DNA of 64,000 nt, taken from contig CAJQUW010011310.1 in the NCBI GenBank assembly GCA_907163375.1, positions 310,001 through 374,000 of the forward strand, read 5' to 3'. Under the pieces are notes generated by a model. It saw nothing but the letters and a program-made list of their open reading frames with translations, was not told the origin of the DNA and made no database searches. The DNA comes from Prostheceraeus crozeri (Eukaryota > Platyhelminthes > Polycladida > Euryleptidae). The position numbers were made by a program, and so were the translations under genes. This document shows, piece after piece, positions 25,665 through 39,233 of the stretch. Positions within the stretch are counted from its first letter, which is position 1. The number at the start of each line of letters is the position of its first letter.

Positions 25665-27096
25665 GCTGTAAGGGTGACTGATGTGAGTGCAATTTCTTTT
25701 TCAGGTATCATCTTTAGCTTCATTTTCATTCAAGATTTTAGGTCTAGGTACAGACCTCGTAGTATCGAAATTGTTGTTAAGATCTGTAATGAAGATTCAA
25801 GTGTATCAGATCACTTGTCACATGATAAATAGACATGCAACCTCATCAAAATTATCTTATAATCGAAGTTCATGCACCACAAATGCCAAAGGTTCTAAAA
25901 AATTTATATGATTCTGTTTCTTGTTATAATTCTTGACTATCCTTTTTAGTGCTACCTATATATTTAACTCATAGAGAGATGACTAGTTAAGTTGAGGGCC
26001 CAACAGACTAAATTTCAAATTTTGCATTTCTTAATCAAACTAAGCTAAAAAATAAGATTACAGTAGGCCTAAATCATAAAATGTTCATGCATTTATTATG
26101 TTAAATACTACAAGTGTGAAAATTATCTCGGAAAAATCGTCAAACTAATATTTGCTTCTGATGGCAATCGATTCAATCATTATTAGGTTTAGGTAGAAAG
26201 TTATATATTTGATGTAGGAATGACATTCATTGAAAAGCAAATGGAGTGAACATGCGGAGCGCGTGAATAGAAAATTGCACGAGGACAAGATTATAATTCA
26301 TGAATAAGCTTACAATGTACACATAGATGAACTGATATATTTGAGTGGCGCTACATGTACGACCATTCACTAGCGACATCATGTAAATATTCCAATTTTT
26401 ATTGATACCAGATCAAATATCAAAACGAATTGCCAAAAGATATCTCCTCACACAGCTTATTCCGTAATAAGTCTGTGGAAGGGATAAGTCTATATCAATG
26501 TTCGTCGTGTGAATTATCGTATTTCATATTATCATTACCGGATGAGCAATGAGATGCATGGTACATGTATGATGCGAAAGTAGATTAAACGGCGACTTAT
26601 TTCGAAAATATTTAAGCTCTGATCAATCTTTACCAGAAATTTACCATACTAATCTCTACGAAAGACCAACAAAATCAAACGAAACAAACAAAACGATTGT
26701 CAGCTGGCATTGCAAGAAAATTTTCAAGATGAATAGACCTCTGAATACCTGACTTATTCAGTATCTCTGAAATCAAGGTCACACACCATTGGGTATCGTC
26801 AGACATAGCGACAGAGAATCAAGCATGCAGAATTGTACTCAAGGAACTTCTCTCCACCAACCAACATCTCTCAGTAGACAGCAGCAATTGTTTTCGAGAC
26901 TTTAATTTGTGTGAATTCCACCCCTTTCGAAATTGTTGGAGGCGTGTGAAAGTCAATATAGTGTTTTATATTTTGACTGTGTGCATCCATCACCCCTTTC
27001 AGTGACACTTGATTTAATCATTTTTCATGAATGATAGGAATACGAATAAATGAAGTTTACAGTATCTGAGACTGTCAAATCTATCATAGGTCAAAC

Positions 27097-27215
27097 TGGT
27101 TGGAAGTGGGTCAACGAAGTCTGACCCACCAACTTTTCGGAAAAACATGATCCACGACCCACGTGACCCACGCGATTTTGTGACCCACCTGACCCACGAC
27201 CAACTTCCAACTCTG
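27097..27215. repeat. GACCCAC-rich short repeat, copy 2
   Basis: It begins GGTTGGAAGTGGGTC and ends GACCAACTTCCAACTCTGG, so the ends are inverted relative to each other (AGTTGGAAGT). The interior holds repeated GACCCAC words. It is best read as a small non-autonomous element related to copy 1. Confidence 0.7.
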
Positions 27216-29149
27216 GCTGTTAGTAAGAACATCTGAAGAATTCACAGATAGAAAGTCTAATTATTGGATAATTTCTTCTTCAAACGGCTAAGAAACCTGG
27301 CGCTTTTCTAGAAAAAACACATTGAAAGTTTCTTTACCGACAATTATTTCTCAAGTAAATGAAATGTCGCTGGAACTTTTCAATTAATCATTGAATGACA
27401 CGTGATATTTTGGAAGCTGATATTCGAATGCATGTAGAGATTTTGAAAATAGAGACTGTGAACAGGGGAACCCTTTAAAGTAAAATGAATACTCTAAGAT
27501 TTCTTGGCCTCTGATTTCAAGCTGAAATTATGCATGTTCTGTAAATCGACATTACAAGTCGCATAAGAGTCGGATTATACTATTCGGATAAGTAATATCG
27601 GAGCGATATTTCGAAATGATGAACGTACAGAACGTTTAAAAGGATTTCCTTCTTTGTCATCCTGTTGGCGCAGCATTTTGTAAATTCACTATTGCTTTTG
27701 AGTACATGGTCTTTAGACAAGGGCCAACAATCCAGATCAAGAATTGGCCTGATAAATAAATATAAATGCCAATCAAAAAACATGGAAGTCAGATCGCACA
27801 AGTTGCATTTTGCCCCAACTAAGTTCCCTCGGCGTGTGCCATAATTTTCATGCAATTTCCATTCTAGGACTTTCTATGGATTGTTAATTTCTATGGGCCT
27901 ACAAGAGGGAGCTGTCTTTTTGCTTTTTTTGCCTCAATGTGAACCTCTCGTGTAAAGCCATCAACGATGACTTTGAACTCAAAAGTCCAGCTAATAATCA
28001 GTAATATGTGTTAATCAACATACATGCATAGCATACATTTTATAGTCAAAATAGGAAAGAGATATTTCACCAACATAAGTAGGCCTATATGGGCAGTGAC
28101 AAAAACTAGATTTTTGTCGAATTCAGCCCATTCATAACATAATCAGAATGACTATAATTAGTAAATCACGTGTATATCAGGGGTACGCTCGACTGAAAAA
28201 AGATGCGTAGGCCATATTTTGCAACTTTGACCCCTACCCCCTTTAGGTTATGAAAATAAAGTCAGTTTTGGAATTTTCAAAATTTCGACTTTCTGAAAAG
28301 CTTCAAATTCCTGAATCTTTGACGTTGATATGTCTAGAATAGAAGTGAAACTCAGACTCAGCCATTCTTACGCATAGCTCACAAACGATTCAATTGAAAG
28401 ACAGGGCCTTTAATATGAAAACCTAAGTTGGCTGAAATTTCATTGTCCCTCAAATAAAGGTTTATGGGATTAGGAGCCTTTACTTTAACTTAAGAATTAT
28501 TGGTATGGTATGTATCTCCAGAAATATGCAGCGAATGAAAAATCGTTTTCATCAAATCTGTGTAATAATATCAGTGCAACTTTAACAATCAAATTCTGCA
28601 AAATCTTTTCCGAGAGCACAATAGTAGATTGAAACAAAATCTACATAACAAACCTTTTCAAATTAATTCTGAAAACTCTCCTGAGCAGCAGACAATCCTT
28701 TGATAACAAACTAATTAGTAAACTTTCTCAACAGCAAACAAAACAAAAACAATTCAAAGTTGAAAACGTGACTAATGTTGCACCTACTCGTATGTACAGT
28801 ATATAGGCTGTCGTAATTATACTCAGAGGACGAGATATACATAGTCAATGTCAGAAAACAAGATTTAAACAATAACTAACAACAAGGCTTACAAGTTTTG
28901 CACATGTGAACGATAAAACATCTCTGAAATATGGGATTTCCTAGGAGCAGATTCTGATAATGAAATCTTCAGTGGCAAAATATTAAAGTACTATACTCAT
29001 AAACTCTGAAGCAAAAATATTCAATGTTCAAGTGCTCAGCAAAACGCGAGCGATATCCATTGCTATGGATTGCTTCTACACGCAAACACGTAGATTATTG
29101 AGAGCAACAACATTTGGAAAGTTCATGCATGAAACAACAGAACGCCGAA

Positions 29150-29225
29150 AAATTGATGTCGGTAAAGAGACTCGAACCACCAACCTCGGAAATCTGGGCG
29201 GCCACTCTATGAGGCGATCCTAGCA
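29150..29225 (-). repeat. tRNA-derived SINE-like fragment
   Basis: On the minus strand the segment reads like a tRNA 5' part and B box, with GGTTCGAGTC preceded by AGAGTGGCCGCCCAGATTTC. The pattern GTGGCCGCC...GGTTGGTGGTTCGA is common in tRNA-derived SINEs. No complete cloverleaf with matching acceptor arms was found, so it is not called a functional tRNA. Confidence 0.45.
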
Positions 29226-29637
29226 TAGCATGTGGATTACCTGGTTGTTTTAGATATATCGAACTTGCGACAAAATTCAGATTGTGATCAATTTTTGGTT
29301 GGATTTGCTTGATCAGCAGTACCTCTACTCAACTTGCTAAATTAATAATCATTTCTACCTTCATACTTTACACTGATCTGGCAAAATATAGAACTGACCG
29401 TGCAAAATATGAAAGTACAAGTAATTGAAAATTTATCATATCACTTCTTTCCTAGATGAGCAGAGATCCAACCAAAAATTTATCACTGTTGCTATTGACT
29501 TTATCGGAACATACTTTGTACTGCTTCAGCGTCTATGAATATTATTGATCACTGCACAAACTGCGAAGCGGATGCATTCCAGAAATGCTAAAATCCTTAA
29601 GTAGCCGTAGTTTTAATGAACACTTTCTCGACAGAAG

Positions 29638-31868
29638 TCAAATCTTTCTCCATGACAGCAATACGTTTTCTGAAGAGATTGTCGGTTGCATGGTGGTGTC
29701 GCTTCGATCCCAAAGATGAGCTGGATCCCAAAGATGGGAGGGTGGTCCATTGACTCCTATAAAGAGAAGGGACGAAACGTTCTGTATCGTTAGCACAGAC
29801 CTACTTGAAGTGGAAACCAAGTTCATCTGGGAAAAGCCTCGTTCCGCCTCGGAGGAACTCACGGGGATCATCATGGCCAGTCCATATATCATTGACTTCT
29901 GAATTTGACCAGGCACTTTCATCAGGTTTGACATATATTCGCAGAATGAGGGAATAATTCCTTCCTGAGGAATAAAGAACCTCTCGCAAAGGTGTCGGAT
30001 TGTGTTTTCACCTTCAAGCCAGGGAATGTCATAATCTTCAGGCCAGTTTTCCGGGTAGAGAACATCTATCAACTTCGAGCATGGCTCCTGTGTCTCAATC
30101 GAGAGTCGTGCCCTCACGTTGTCGATCAATACCTCAATGAAGCGACCATGACTGAAAGATTGGTACTGGGTTCTCCTGGTAAATTCCTTCAAATCAACAC
30201 CCATGAAAGTTACTCTGTGTTCACCTTCGGCCTCAACACTGAGATTTTCCTGTATTTTGTCAAACGCATATTGTCCGTTAGCCACGCCAGATTGCATGCT
30301 CTTCAGGGCAGAGATCGTCCATTTAATGTGCTTGTTTGCCATATTGATGGTCATGGTCCGATTTTGAAGAGTTTCGCTCAATTCAGCAAGTGCTGCTGAG
30401 CAATCTTTGACGAGTGCCAGATCTTGGATGAACTCTTTGGTCGTGAGTTTGAAAACTATTCCCGAATACGTGTATCTTTCATTCGATTTCACTATGTCAT
30501 CCCTCGATAATTCACTGAAATGCCTGACCAGGGCGGCATAGTCACTCCATATCGCGTTGACGGTCCGGTACGATGAGGCAACCCATCTCACATCGAACAC
30601 TTTGCCAATCTTCTTCAGATGAACATGGAGATTCCTTGCTACATCGTTCAACTGCCGCTGCATCTTCGAGGAATATGAGTAGATATTGTGAAGCTTCGAT
30701 AGCATAGATTGAATGTGAAAAATGCCGTCCACCGCCTTTATTGAGTCAGAGACACTGAGCTCCAGTCTGTGGTTCAAGCAGTGCCATAACGCAATAGATG
30801 GAAATTGTTTTTCAGCTGCGCTCCTACACCGCTTTGCTTTCCTAGCATCACGGAGGCTCCATCAGTGCACAAGGAAATCAAATGGGAGGACAGGTAGGCG
30901 TCATCAAAGCCATTGGCTTTTAGCGATGTCATCAAGCAGTTCAACACAGTGAATGCATTCTGGGCAGGAAGTTCAACAAGGTCTAGAAACACATTCAGTG
31001 GAGGATCCTCCGAGGTTATCTTTGAACGCAAGTAAATGATCAGACATGATCGCTTCGATAACGAGGTTGATTCGTCGATGATCAATGAGATTCCATTTTT
31101 GCTCCCTCTGATCTTCTCACAGAGTTGGCGACGCATTGTGCCAACTCTGAATGAATGAATGATTGAATAATTGAATAATTGAATGATCACTTCAATCATT
31201 GTTGTAAATGTGTCATGGGAATGCAAATTTCGACCCCAATCTACGCCATTGGTCTCTTGAAGATCTATCAATGTTTCATAGTCTGTATAGGGCCGATGTA
31301 GTATGCCGTTCTGAGGCATTTTGTAGTGGTCGCTTTGCTTCGATTTTCCATTTGTACCGACAGAGTTCCGATCTGGTCCAATTTCCTTTCCTGCATAATT
31401 CTTTGCACAGCGCAGTGAGCGTTCGAGTCCCTGTGCCTATACACTTTGTTTCTTAAATGCTTCTGGCGACTGGCTTTGTCCGCTTTGTCATTTGTGCTGT
31501 CGACAGCAGATATTTCGCATGCTGCCCATTCTCTCGATACATGGACACCTTGCTTGCTGTGTGGTCCAAAGTTCGATGTCTTAAAGTCTACAGAAACTGC
31601 ACCCAAACTTTCCATTCTTGATAATAAGCCATTCGTTAGCTTGCATGAAGATCAGTTTCTGTTTGGCTGACCAGGTTTCATCGACATCTCCTTTCTCGTC
31701 ATTTTCTTGTGTTCTTTCAGTCTCTTGAGACGAGGCCATTGATGGCAATGATGGCTCCGTATCTGCAGGTAGAGTCGACGTTGGCGAGGATGATAAATCA
31801 TTACCTGCAGCTTGCTTTCCAAAGAAGTCCAACAAACTTCTTTGACGTTTAGCTGGCTTACCATCCAT
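29638..31868 (-). pseudogene. hAT transposase (KIAA1586/ZMYM-like family), frameshifted
   Basis: Leftward pieces 31868-31581, 31615-31268, 31319-30774 and 30777-29638 together cover a hAT-type transposase. The N-terminus reads KRQRSLLDFFGKQ, as in KIAA1586-like proteins. The middle contains IIDESTSLSKRSCLIIYL and LCTDGASVMLGKQSGV, typical of the RNase-H-like core. The last piece holds NHRLELSVSDSIK and the C-terminal dimerisation block SSSEAERGFSQMN. The frame changes near 31590, near 31290 and near 30776, so about three frameshifts separate it from function. Long open stretches remain between them, so decay is moderate. A GAATAATT-type microsatellite near 31145-31190 has expanded inside the gene. 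Confidence 0.85.
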
Positions 31869-33353
31869 GTAATTGTGCCTGCAATGAAAAAAGAAAATAT
31901 GCTATTATTACAAATGCATTAAACTGTAGTTTTTATACACGTGTATATATAGGTAGTATTTCATAGAGCCAAAGATCGACTTAATCAATTTAATCTACAA
32001 TGAAAATAGTAGTGGTGGGCAGCGATCACAGCAACCCATGCAAACAAAAGCAACAACTATGAAATGCCTATAGGTGTCCTTTCAACTCGGTCCGGCTATA
32101 AATTCTATAAACTGCAATATTCAAAAATCATCCTCTATCCATATCAAAATCAGACTCACATGAGCTTTAATGACGTGTATTTCATTCCTTGATGTAACAA
32201 GTGTGAGAGTAAAAAGGTGGAAGAAATCTGACCACCAATATGCATCAGGAATCTGGGAAATTTGTAGGCCTATCTGCGCTTTGGCAAGCCTACCCACCGG
32301 TACCGGCCATCTACAAAACATCTGAAAAATGCTGCATGTGCTGCAGAATTTGTTTCTTACAAGTAATTTGATCTACTTGTACATATGCATGCAGCTTTTA
32401 AAACATCAATAAATTGTCAAAATGGAATATTGACCATACTGACCATATTCATCCCACCGGATGAAAAAAAGTAAAATGAAACCATTAAACGAATCAATAA
32501 TCAACCATGAATACTATCATCCTGTTAACTCAGATACAGCTTCTGATCTTCTCTTGATCTCAACACAATCGTATCAAATGAAAAAGATGCGTTGCACATT
32601 TTGCAACAACAATGTTTTCAAGAGGGTCTAAAAAGCATTGTTTCTTGTACAATGAAAATGTCAGATTTTTTTACTTCTAAGATGATACGGACGCATCGTT
32701 TTTTTATTCAACTGAGACAAATAAGTTCTTCAAATAGTGATAATTCCTCAGATTGCAGTCCCTGGTGCTTATTCCAGGTCAGGTGACCCAATTCACCCCA
32801 ACTGACCAGGTGCGCCATAGGGAGGGCTAAGGCTTTCTCACTTTTCAAGAAGCACGCAACAACACTTTTATATTTTTAGAAGCATTGTGGTTAAAGCTTT
32901 CCCATTTTATAAATACTATACCGGTATCAGACCTACCACTGCAAAAATATTTAAATGGAGTGAAGGAAGTAGGCCTATCCCGTGTTATAATGTACCCAAA
33001 CAATTGAAAAGGAAGCCTCTAGTTTTAGGCGTTCCTAACTTACAAAAGTGGTTTTACTTGAAGTAAACGAAGAAGGTTTTCATACACGCCTATCTCACAA
33101 AAAAAAGACCAGAGGAGGGCAAGGGCCGGGCTAGGCTTTCACATTTTATACAGAATGAAGCCATGAAGGAAATGGCCTTATTATTCCAAGATTCATGCCT
33201 CAAAGCAAATCTTATCAGGTTGATCATTAAGGCTATGCCTTTTCAACTTCACTAAAGCACTTCTATTTTTATAAGCCTCGGCGTTTGGAATGAAGGAAAT
33301 AGGCCTATTGCAGTTATCGCACATTAAAACAAATTTGACGGAGGAGAGCTTAA

Positions 33354-33610
33354 TTGCCACTAGCTGCAGTGACTTTTACCGATCAACGATGCCACTACCT
33401 TGAAGTGCTCGGGGTTACCTTCACTGATCGGCTGAAAATGGACCAACATATACGAAATCAGCTTAAGAAATCGAATGGCAGTCTATGCGTTATCAAAATT
33501 ATTAGAAGCCGAGGAGCAAGCCCGAAACTCTACATCAAGTCATCTGTTAATCGATACATCTGTTAATCGTTTTGCGCATGTCATTTCGAAATAGAGCTCT
33601 TTTATTATTA
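33354..33610 (+). pseudogene. LINE reverse-transcriptase C-terminal scrap
   Basis: The frame contains VLGVTFTDRLKMDQHI and RNQLKKSNGSLCVIK. It matches the (Y)LGV-x-D-L-x-HI block found after the catalytic domain of non-LTR reverse transcriptases. It stops after about 70 codons and is followed by a TTATTATTATTATT tail at about 33602, consistent with a 5'-truncated insertion. Confidence 0.6.
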
Positions 33611-35620
33611 TTATTTACGAGGGAATATCATCTAATACTCTTTAATAATGGACTTCGTCTTTTATTAACTACTTGTATTGACATGACAAAGGCCCAGCAA
33701 TGACGAAGATGCATAAGAAACTAATTATCAACACCGACACGGACAATCAATACATCAATAACGTTAAAAACTCAACATCAACAACAAAAACCACGTGAAA
33801 TATCATATGATTGAACAGAAACTTTTTTGAATTGATTAATATAGATCCAAGCACAAAAAATCCGATCATTTTTCATTTGAGGTGGTTGTTAGCTATCGAA
33901 AACAAATGACAATACATAGATGAAATGATTGTATAATTATTATGATTGGTGCGAATGTTTATCGACTACAAATATTTTTAGCACAAGATAACACAAGTAT
34001 CGAGACGCTATTCGCTGCTGAGATTCAGCAAATTAATATGTTCAAGGTCATGTCGTCATTACCTTTTACTTTTGTAAGTAATATGTAAAGGTACTCACCA
34101 ATTTTCTGTTGGATATCCAAAATTTGAAGAGCGAAGAAATACGGATGACAAGCGTGTAGCAACTTCATATTTTAGTGAAATATTCACTACAGATTTCACC
34201 ATCTTTATCAATAAATCATTCAAAATTGGAGAGCCTGCCCGAGCCCCCCCCCCGGAACTGGGCAATGAAGAAAGTGGGTAGGCTCGGCCCCCTCGGGCAA
34301 CCCCCGAGCGTACCCCTGGATGTAGAATCAAAAATGCTTTAGAGAAGAGATAGGTAAAATCAAAACATGCTATTCATGCCGATTTCCATAATTTGAATCA
34401 AATCAGAACATTTAAATCTAGAAACTCTGACTTTATTGATATACAATGTCTGAGTCACAGCTGATGAGCAATCCATTCCGCTATCGTTATCATGATGAAT
34501 AAAAATCATTATTGCTCGACGGACGATAAATGATCCTCAACTTGCAGTAAACATTATCGAAGAATTTATCGCTACATTGACTGTCAAAAGTTCTCATTGC
34601 AATGTTATTGTATGCAATATATTCATTGTATGCAAACGTATATTTCAAGACATAGAAATAGAACAATTGACATTTACAATGGCTAAGCCTATGAGTTATT
34701 CTGAAGCACTTGCCAAATACTTTGATAAACAGTGCTGTGATTCACTACAGGATCTCTGTAATGGAGCGATTGGCAAGTCAGTGTGCTCGATTGCTACTTT
34801 TAGCCATGGAAATCGAATAAGATTAATAGATCGAACCGCTCTATGCAGCAAAATTTTCTAATTGGTTGATTTAAGTGTTGAAGCATGACAGCGTGCTGAA
34901 ATCGTGCAAATCCTCGACCTTCGGTCTCAAAGGATCCTAGAGTGCAATATCTATCAATTGTGCTGAACTAGTACATTATAAAAGAGTTCATTATCAGAAA
35001 ACTAAAAGTTCTTAGACAAAGACCTTGATGAAAATCTTCATTTAAGCGAAGCTGCTGCAAAAACAAAATGCCATGTAGGCCTGCCCGTACCGAAAAATAT
35101 ATAAGTCTTTATCTTTAGACATTTGATAATGTGGAGGACTTACTTTGTTCTCTTTTGACTGACATTTAGACTGGAATCCATTTGTAAAATTGGTTGATCC
35201 ATTAAATGGGGTTGACCAGCTTTTGCTTCATTCTATAACGTTGATCACGCTCTCTTTTCAAATATCTTCAAGCATAATTGTTGATGCAAGCGCAATCTAT
35301 GGGCACGTAACACACGTAGAATTTCGAATGAAATGCTGACAGTTTCCTCGTCAAGTGAAGTAAATCAATTCTCATAGCAAACTCGGTAACTGGAATGTCC
35401 AGAGAACATAGACATCTTACGCCCACAATAATTAACTGTTTGCAATGAATCATCGTGCGAATGAGTAACAATGTCACAGCAGCGATCTGACGCGTATTCA
35501 TCGATCATGGAACCACCATGATCGTGGTATTTGTTATAGAGATTGTGCAATGGATCTGTATTTTTTTGTGATATATTTCAAGGTTCATTGTAGAGAATCT
35601 GTGTAAAAATCACAAGCTAT

Positions 35621-36018
35621 GTAATCAGACCGACGTCGGTCTGTTTACCCGTCGGTCTAATTACAGGCTGTGGTATTATCGAAGAATTATGAGTAAGTGA
35701 AGCTATAAGACAAATGACAATTCATACCTTTGTGAACACAATTATTCAATGTTTGATTACCCTGAATTATAGCTCTTGTAAGTGACAAGAATTCAGGCGA
35801 ACCTCTGCAAAGCACCGTCGGTCTGATTACGATTTGTGATTAAAACAAAAATTGTTCTTTTAATAAAAATTTTTTTTGACATATTGGGAAAAATTGAAAC
35901 TCCCGTGTTCCTCAAATATCCTTTAAAGACCACTTTACATCATTTCTACACAAAAAATGTTCAGAAATACTCTCGCAACATTTCTTGAAAATATCTATGA
36001 AAACCGTCGGTCTGATTA
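35621..36018. repeat. Cluster of CCGTCGGTCTGATTAC words
   Basis: Five copies: reverse at 35621-35635, then forward at 35633-35648, 35649-35664, 35815-35830 and 36003-36018. The first two overlap to form the palindrome CAGACCGACGTCGGTCTG. Forward copies at 35815 and 36003 share the extension ACGAT. The motif matches the pair at 24636-24672. Confidence 0.75.
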
Positions 36019-38904
36019 CGATGCTTTCTATGACAGACCTCTTTATAGTTCAATTCCTTCATCACTGATACAAAATTTCATATCTTAGTAAAGTACCTTT
36101 ATTGCAGACATGAAGAAATAGGTCATTTGTCATACGTCAATCTAAATAATGAGGACTCGGCAAATAACGAAAATTTTATGTGTCCCACATACTAAAGATG
36201 TAGTATTACTGATCTGCACAGAAAAATCACACTGATCTTGCTTATGTCTCGATTTCACAATAAAAGACATAAATTTCATGTTTGGCGCGTCTTAAACAAG
36301 AATTGCCTTGCTGCATTCTTATAGTTGTTGAAATTATCAAATAGAAACTGCTGGACACATTTGAATCACAATGTCACTTCAGTAATATAATGGACTATTA
36401 TGTCTAAGTAAATTTGTTTTATATATATTGTTCTCATAGATTTTTCATTTCGACACCGGACATGAGTCGAGGTCGATTGCTTTGAAATATTATATTTGCC
36501 TTAAATCTGTCACCTGTAATTGGTGAAATTTACCCGTGCTGTTTGCATTGTGTTGGAAAGCGACTATTGTAGCGACACGGTAAGCCCTATTAAGCTGGAA
36601 TTGATCGGTGTCTCTGAATCCATGGTGTGATGCTCGCGCTGCTGAATCGAGGATCTTAGGTAGTTAGGTTCAGTTGTAACGATCAGGGACTCTTTTCAAA
36701 GATGATCTGACTCCCCTCAGTGAGGAATATTGGATGGGAGGGCTTTATGGACATCCTGCGTTTGACAGATGGGCTAATTGCGATCATAATGCGATGGCCC
36801 ATGCGGTCGGTAACACACTAAAGCATTGACATTTTCAACAGCAAAAGTTTCGCCATGATCAACTGTTAACATTTTCAGCCATGTAAGAAGCTTATTATAG
36901 TTTCAAAAGATTTTCGAACTTTCTAAGCTCCATGCACATATCATATGTTCTGTAGTAAGGTTATGTAAATTACTGTGATTGATTGATTGCATCACGATAC
37001 TTTCTCTAAATTTGATTTATCTGAATAGCTTGATTAAGCTGCCAATTTGAAGAAAGTTTAATAGCAAATTCTATTTTGGTCTCCTCCTGCATATGATAGG
37101 CCTATATTGCGTTTATATTTGTTGCCATGATCTTAAACGAGGCTCAGATATTCAAACATAATTGAATTTCATTTTCATCTTACTAATTAATTGTTGCATG
37201 TTTTGGCCTAAATAGCCAGCTGTCCATTGTTGGACTTGACGTGCAGGTATCCACATTAGGGATGCAACGGATTTCTAATCCGTACAGAATATTTGAATTT
37301 CTTTTAAAATCCGACTGGAACCAGATATTTTTCCACATCAGGTGTTTATCAACCTATAGGCCAATTCCTTTTAAGTCATGGTTTCAACCCATTTTAGATG
37401 ATGGGATACAGACAAAAATGTTGCCAAAATACAAATTGACTTTCTTCAAAAAACGTACCTTTTGCTTAATTAAAGAATTAATTAAGAAATACATTTCACG
37501 TGTAAAACAATACAGTTCACAAAATCTTAATGAATGGAAGAATTACTTGGCAAATTGATAATAAATTGATCGGAGGGTTAAATGACTAAAAAGCGTTCAC
37601 CGGAGGTTCTTAAATGTGGGTCTCTAAAGTCCTGTAATTGAGTCTCAGATTCTTTTGAAGACATCCTGAATAGTGCATTCAAGTTTAAAGCCTTATTGTC
37701 CACGTAGTGATGATATAGACCAGCTTGAGATGACATGCCGCCAACGTCCTTGACCCATAGAACTATGACATTAAGTTAGTCAACTCAGATATAGTCCTGT
37801 CTCCTGTTCAGTGCAGTCGCCAAAAAGTCATGTTTGCAACTGTGCCAATGTCTAAAAATTAGTGCGTGCATTTTTGCAGCAATATAGGCTCAATTGAGAT
37901 AAATTCATAAGTACCTAGAAAAGTTCATCATGTTGCCTTTGGGGCCTAGATCTGAAATCGCCTCTCCCATCAGTTCATCGCTGAATTTCCAGTTGGACAA
38001 CGCTTCTGCAGTTGCAAAAATAAATTCAGAGCGACTTATGCAGCTGTATACATCAAACACTGCAGCCTACGCATTGTGATTCACTCGATCAATGTTTTGA
38101 AAAGCATGCCTCTTGTCGTCATCGTGTACTACTTTATATTTGAATTTTCATACTCATGTACTTCATTACGCATGGTTTTCACAATGAATGTGCGCTTACC
38201 GCGTACTCTGTCAAGCAAAATGGTCTGTATTGAAAGCACGAAAGGGTCCATATCCATAGGTCCGGAGAGTCACTATATGGTGACCGTGTGGTCCGTATTC
38301 AGCAAAGGTCTGTATTACTATTGGGTCCATTTGAAGGTCCAGAGGGGTCCATTAAGAGACTTATAGGATAAAATGATTTAAAGATCTATGGGCCGGTAAA
38401 ATTGTCCTACCATATTCTACTTACCTTCACCGTACTAAACTCATTCATCACTTTCAAGCAATATCACAAGGACAATTTGTCTAACAATTCTTCGGTTGAT
38501 TTGTCAGTTGCTATAGAATGCTTTGCAAAATGTTTGCAACTAAAGTGACCAATGAAAAATAGCAATAGCTACCGTTTATTTTATCTACAGATTTTTCCAA
38601 TTCTTATAATCATTTGTAACAAATCCAGTCCATATATTCTGGATAGGCACGTATTTGCGTATCTGAGGTACAAAAAAGAAAACAAGTCCGATGACCTTAT
38701 ACTAAGTAGTGTTATGAGCATATTTCACAGGTGCCAAAATACCTCCTTTGAAAATCAAAATGACAGACAAAATAATCTAACGCTCATTTTATCATGGAGT
38801 ACATAATTATGCACTTGTTTGTAAGTCTGGATGACGAGTTCCGGTACTCGAGTAATTTCGTGTAGAGTATTTGAAATATTAGCACTAATTATCATTGCAT
38901 CCTT

Positions 38905-39233
38905 AATAATGCTTGGCTAATGAAGACTAAAGATACGCATCCACTGTACAAGTTCCTTCCCCTTAAGATAAACCACGACCGGAATCTAAGAAGAAGACTG
39001 CATTCACTACAAAGAACAGTGAACAATAACAACATCGGATGGAACTTTTTCAACCGAATACTTCACGTTGACTTTGCCATTTGACATTTCCGTCTTCAGT
39101 CTACCACTCATTTAATCTGACTGACTTACTAAGTAACTTAATCGTACATAATTGTTTTTCTTCATCTATTGTAATCCGTCATCCGTTTGTCATATCGGAA
39201 TAAAGCTTTTTACTCTTATTTATTATTATTGTT
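38905..39233 (+). pseudogene. LINE 3' end (last codons plus tail)
   Basis: The frame ends HPLYKFLPLKINHDRNLRRR then NIGWNFFNRILHVDFAI and a stop at 39082-39084. This resembles the C-terminus of CR1/L2-like non-LTR element proteins. It is followed by a 3' untranslated part ending AATAAAGCTTTTTACTC and a TTATTATTATTG tail. The copy is heavily 5'-truncated. Confidence 0.6.

Larger units (their letters stand above)
24263..28177. other. Intergenic stretch between NFYB and the 28-34 kb hAT element
   Basis: No protein-coding region could be supported. The stretch contains two copies of the CCGTCGGTCT word (24636-24672) and two GACCCAC-rich repeats (about 25522 and 27097). The remainder is AT-rich single-copy-looking sequence. 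Confidence 0.6.
28178..34318 (-). mobile_element. Candidate hAT element (KIAA1586-like transposase) between 14-bp inverted ends
   Basis: CAGGGGTACGCTCG at 28178-28191 is matched perfectly in reverse at 34305-34318. The CAGGGG start suits hAT elements. Between them lies a leftward hAT transposase relic, a tRNA-like SINE piece and a LINE scrap, which would be later insertions. No clear 8-bp target duplication was seen (GTGTATAT versus GATGTAGA), so the two ends could belong to different copies of one family. The sub-terminal right side is very GC-rich (34228-34304). Confidence 0.5.

Noticed and set aside
29032-29223. 63-codon frame and a possible tRNA
   Set aside because: The tRNA-like part lacks a complete cloverleaf; it fits a SINE fragment, and the frame is incidental.
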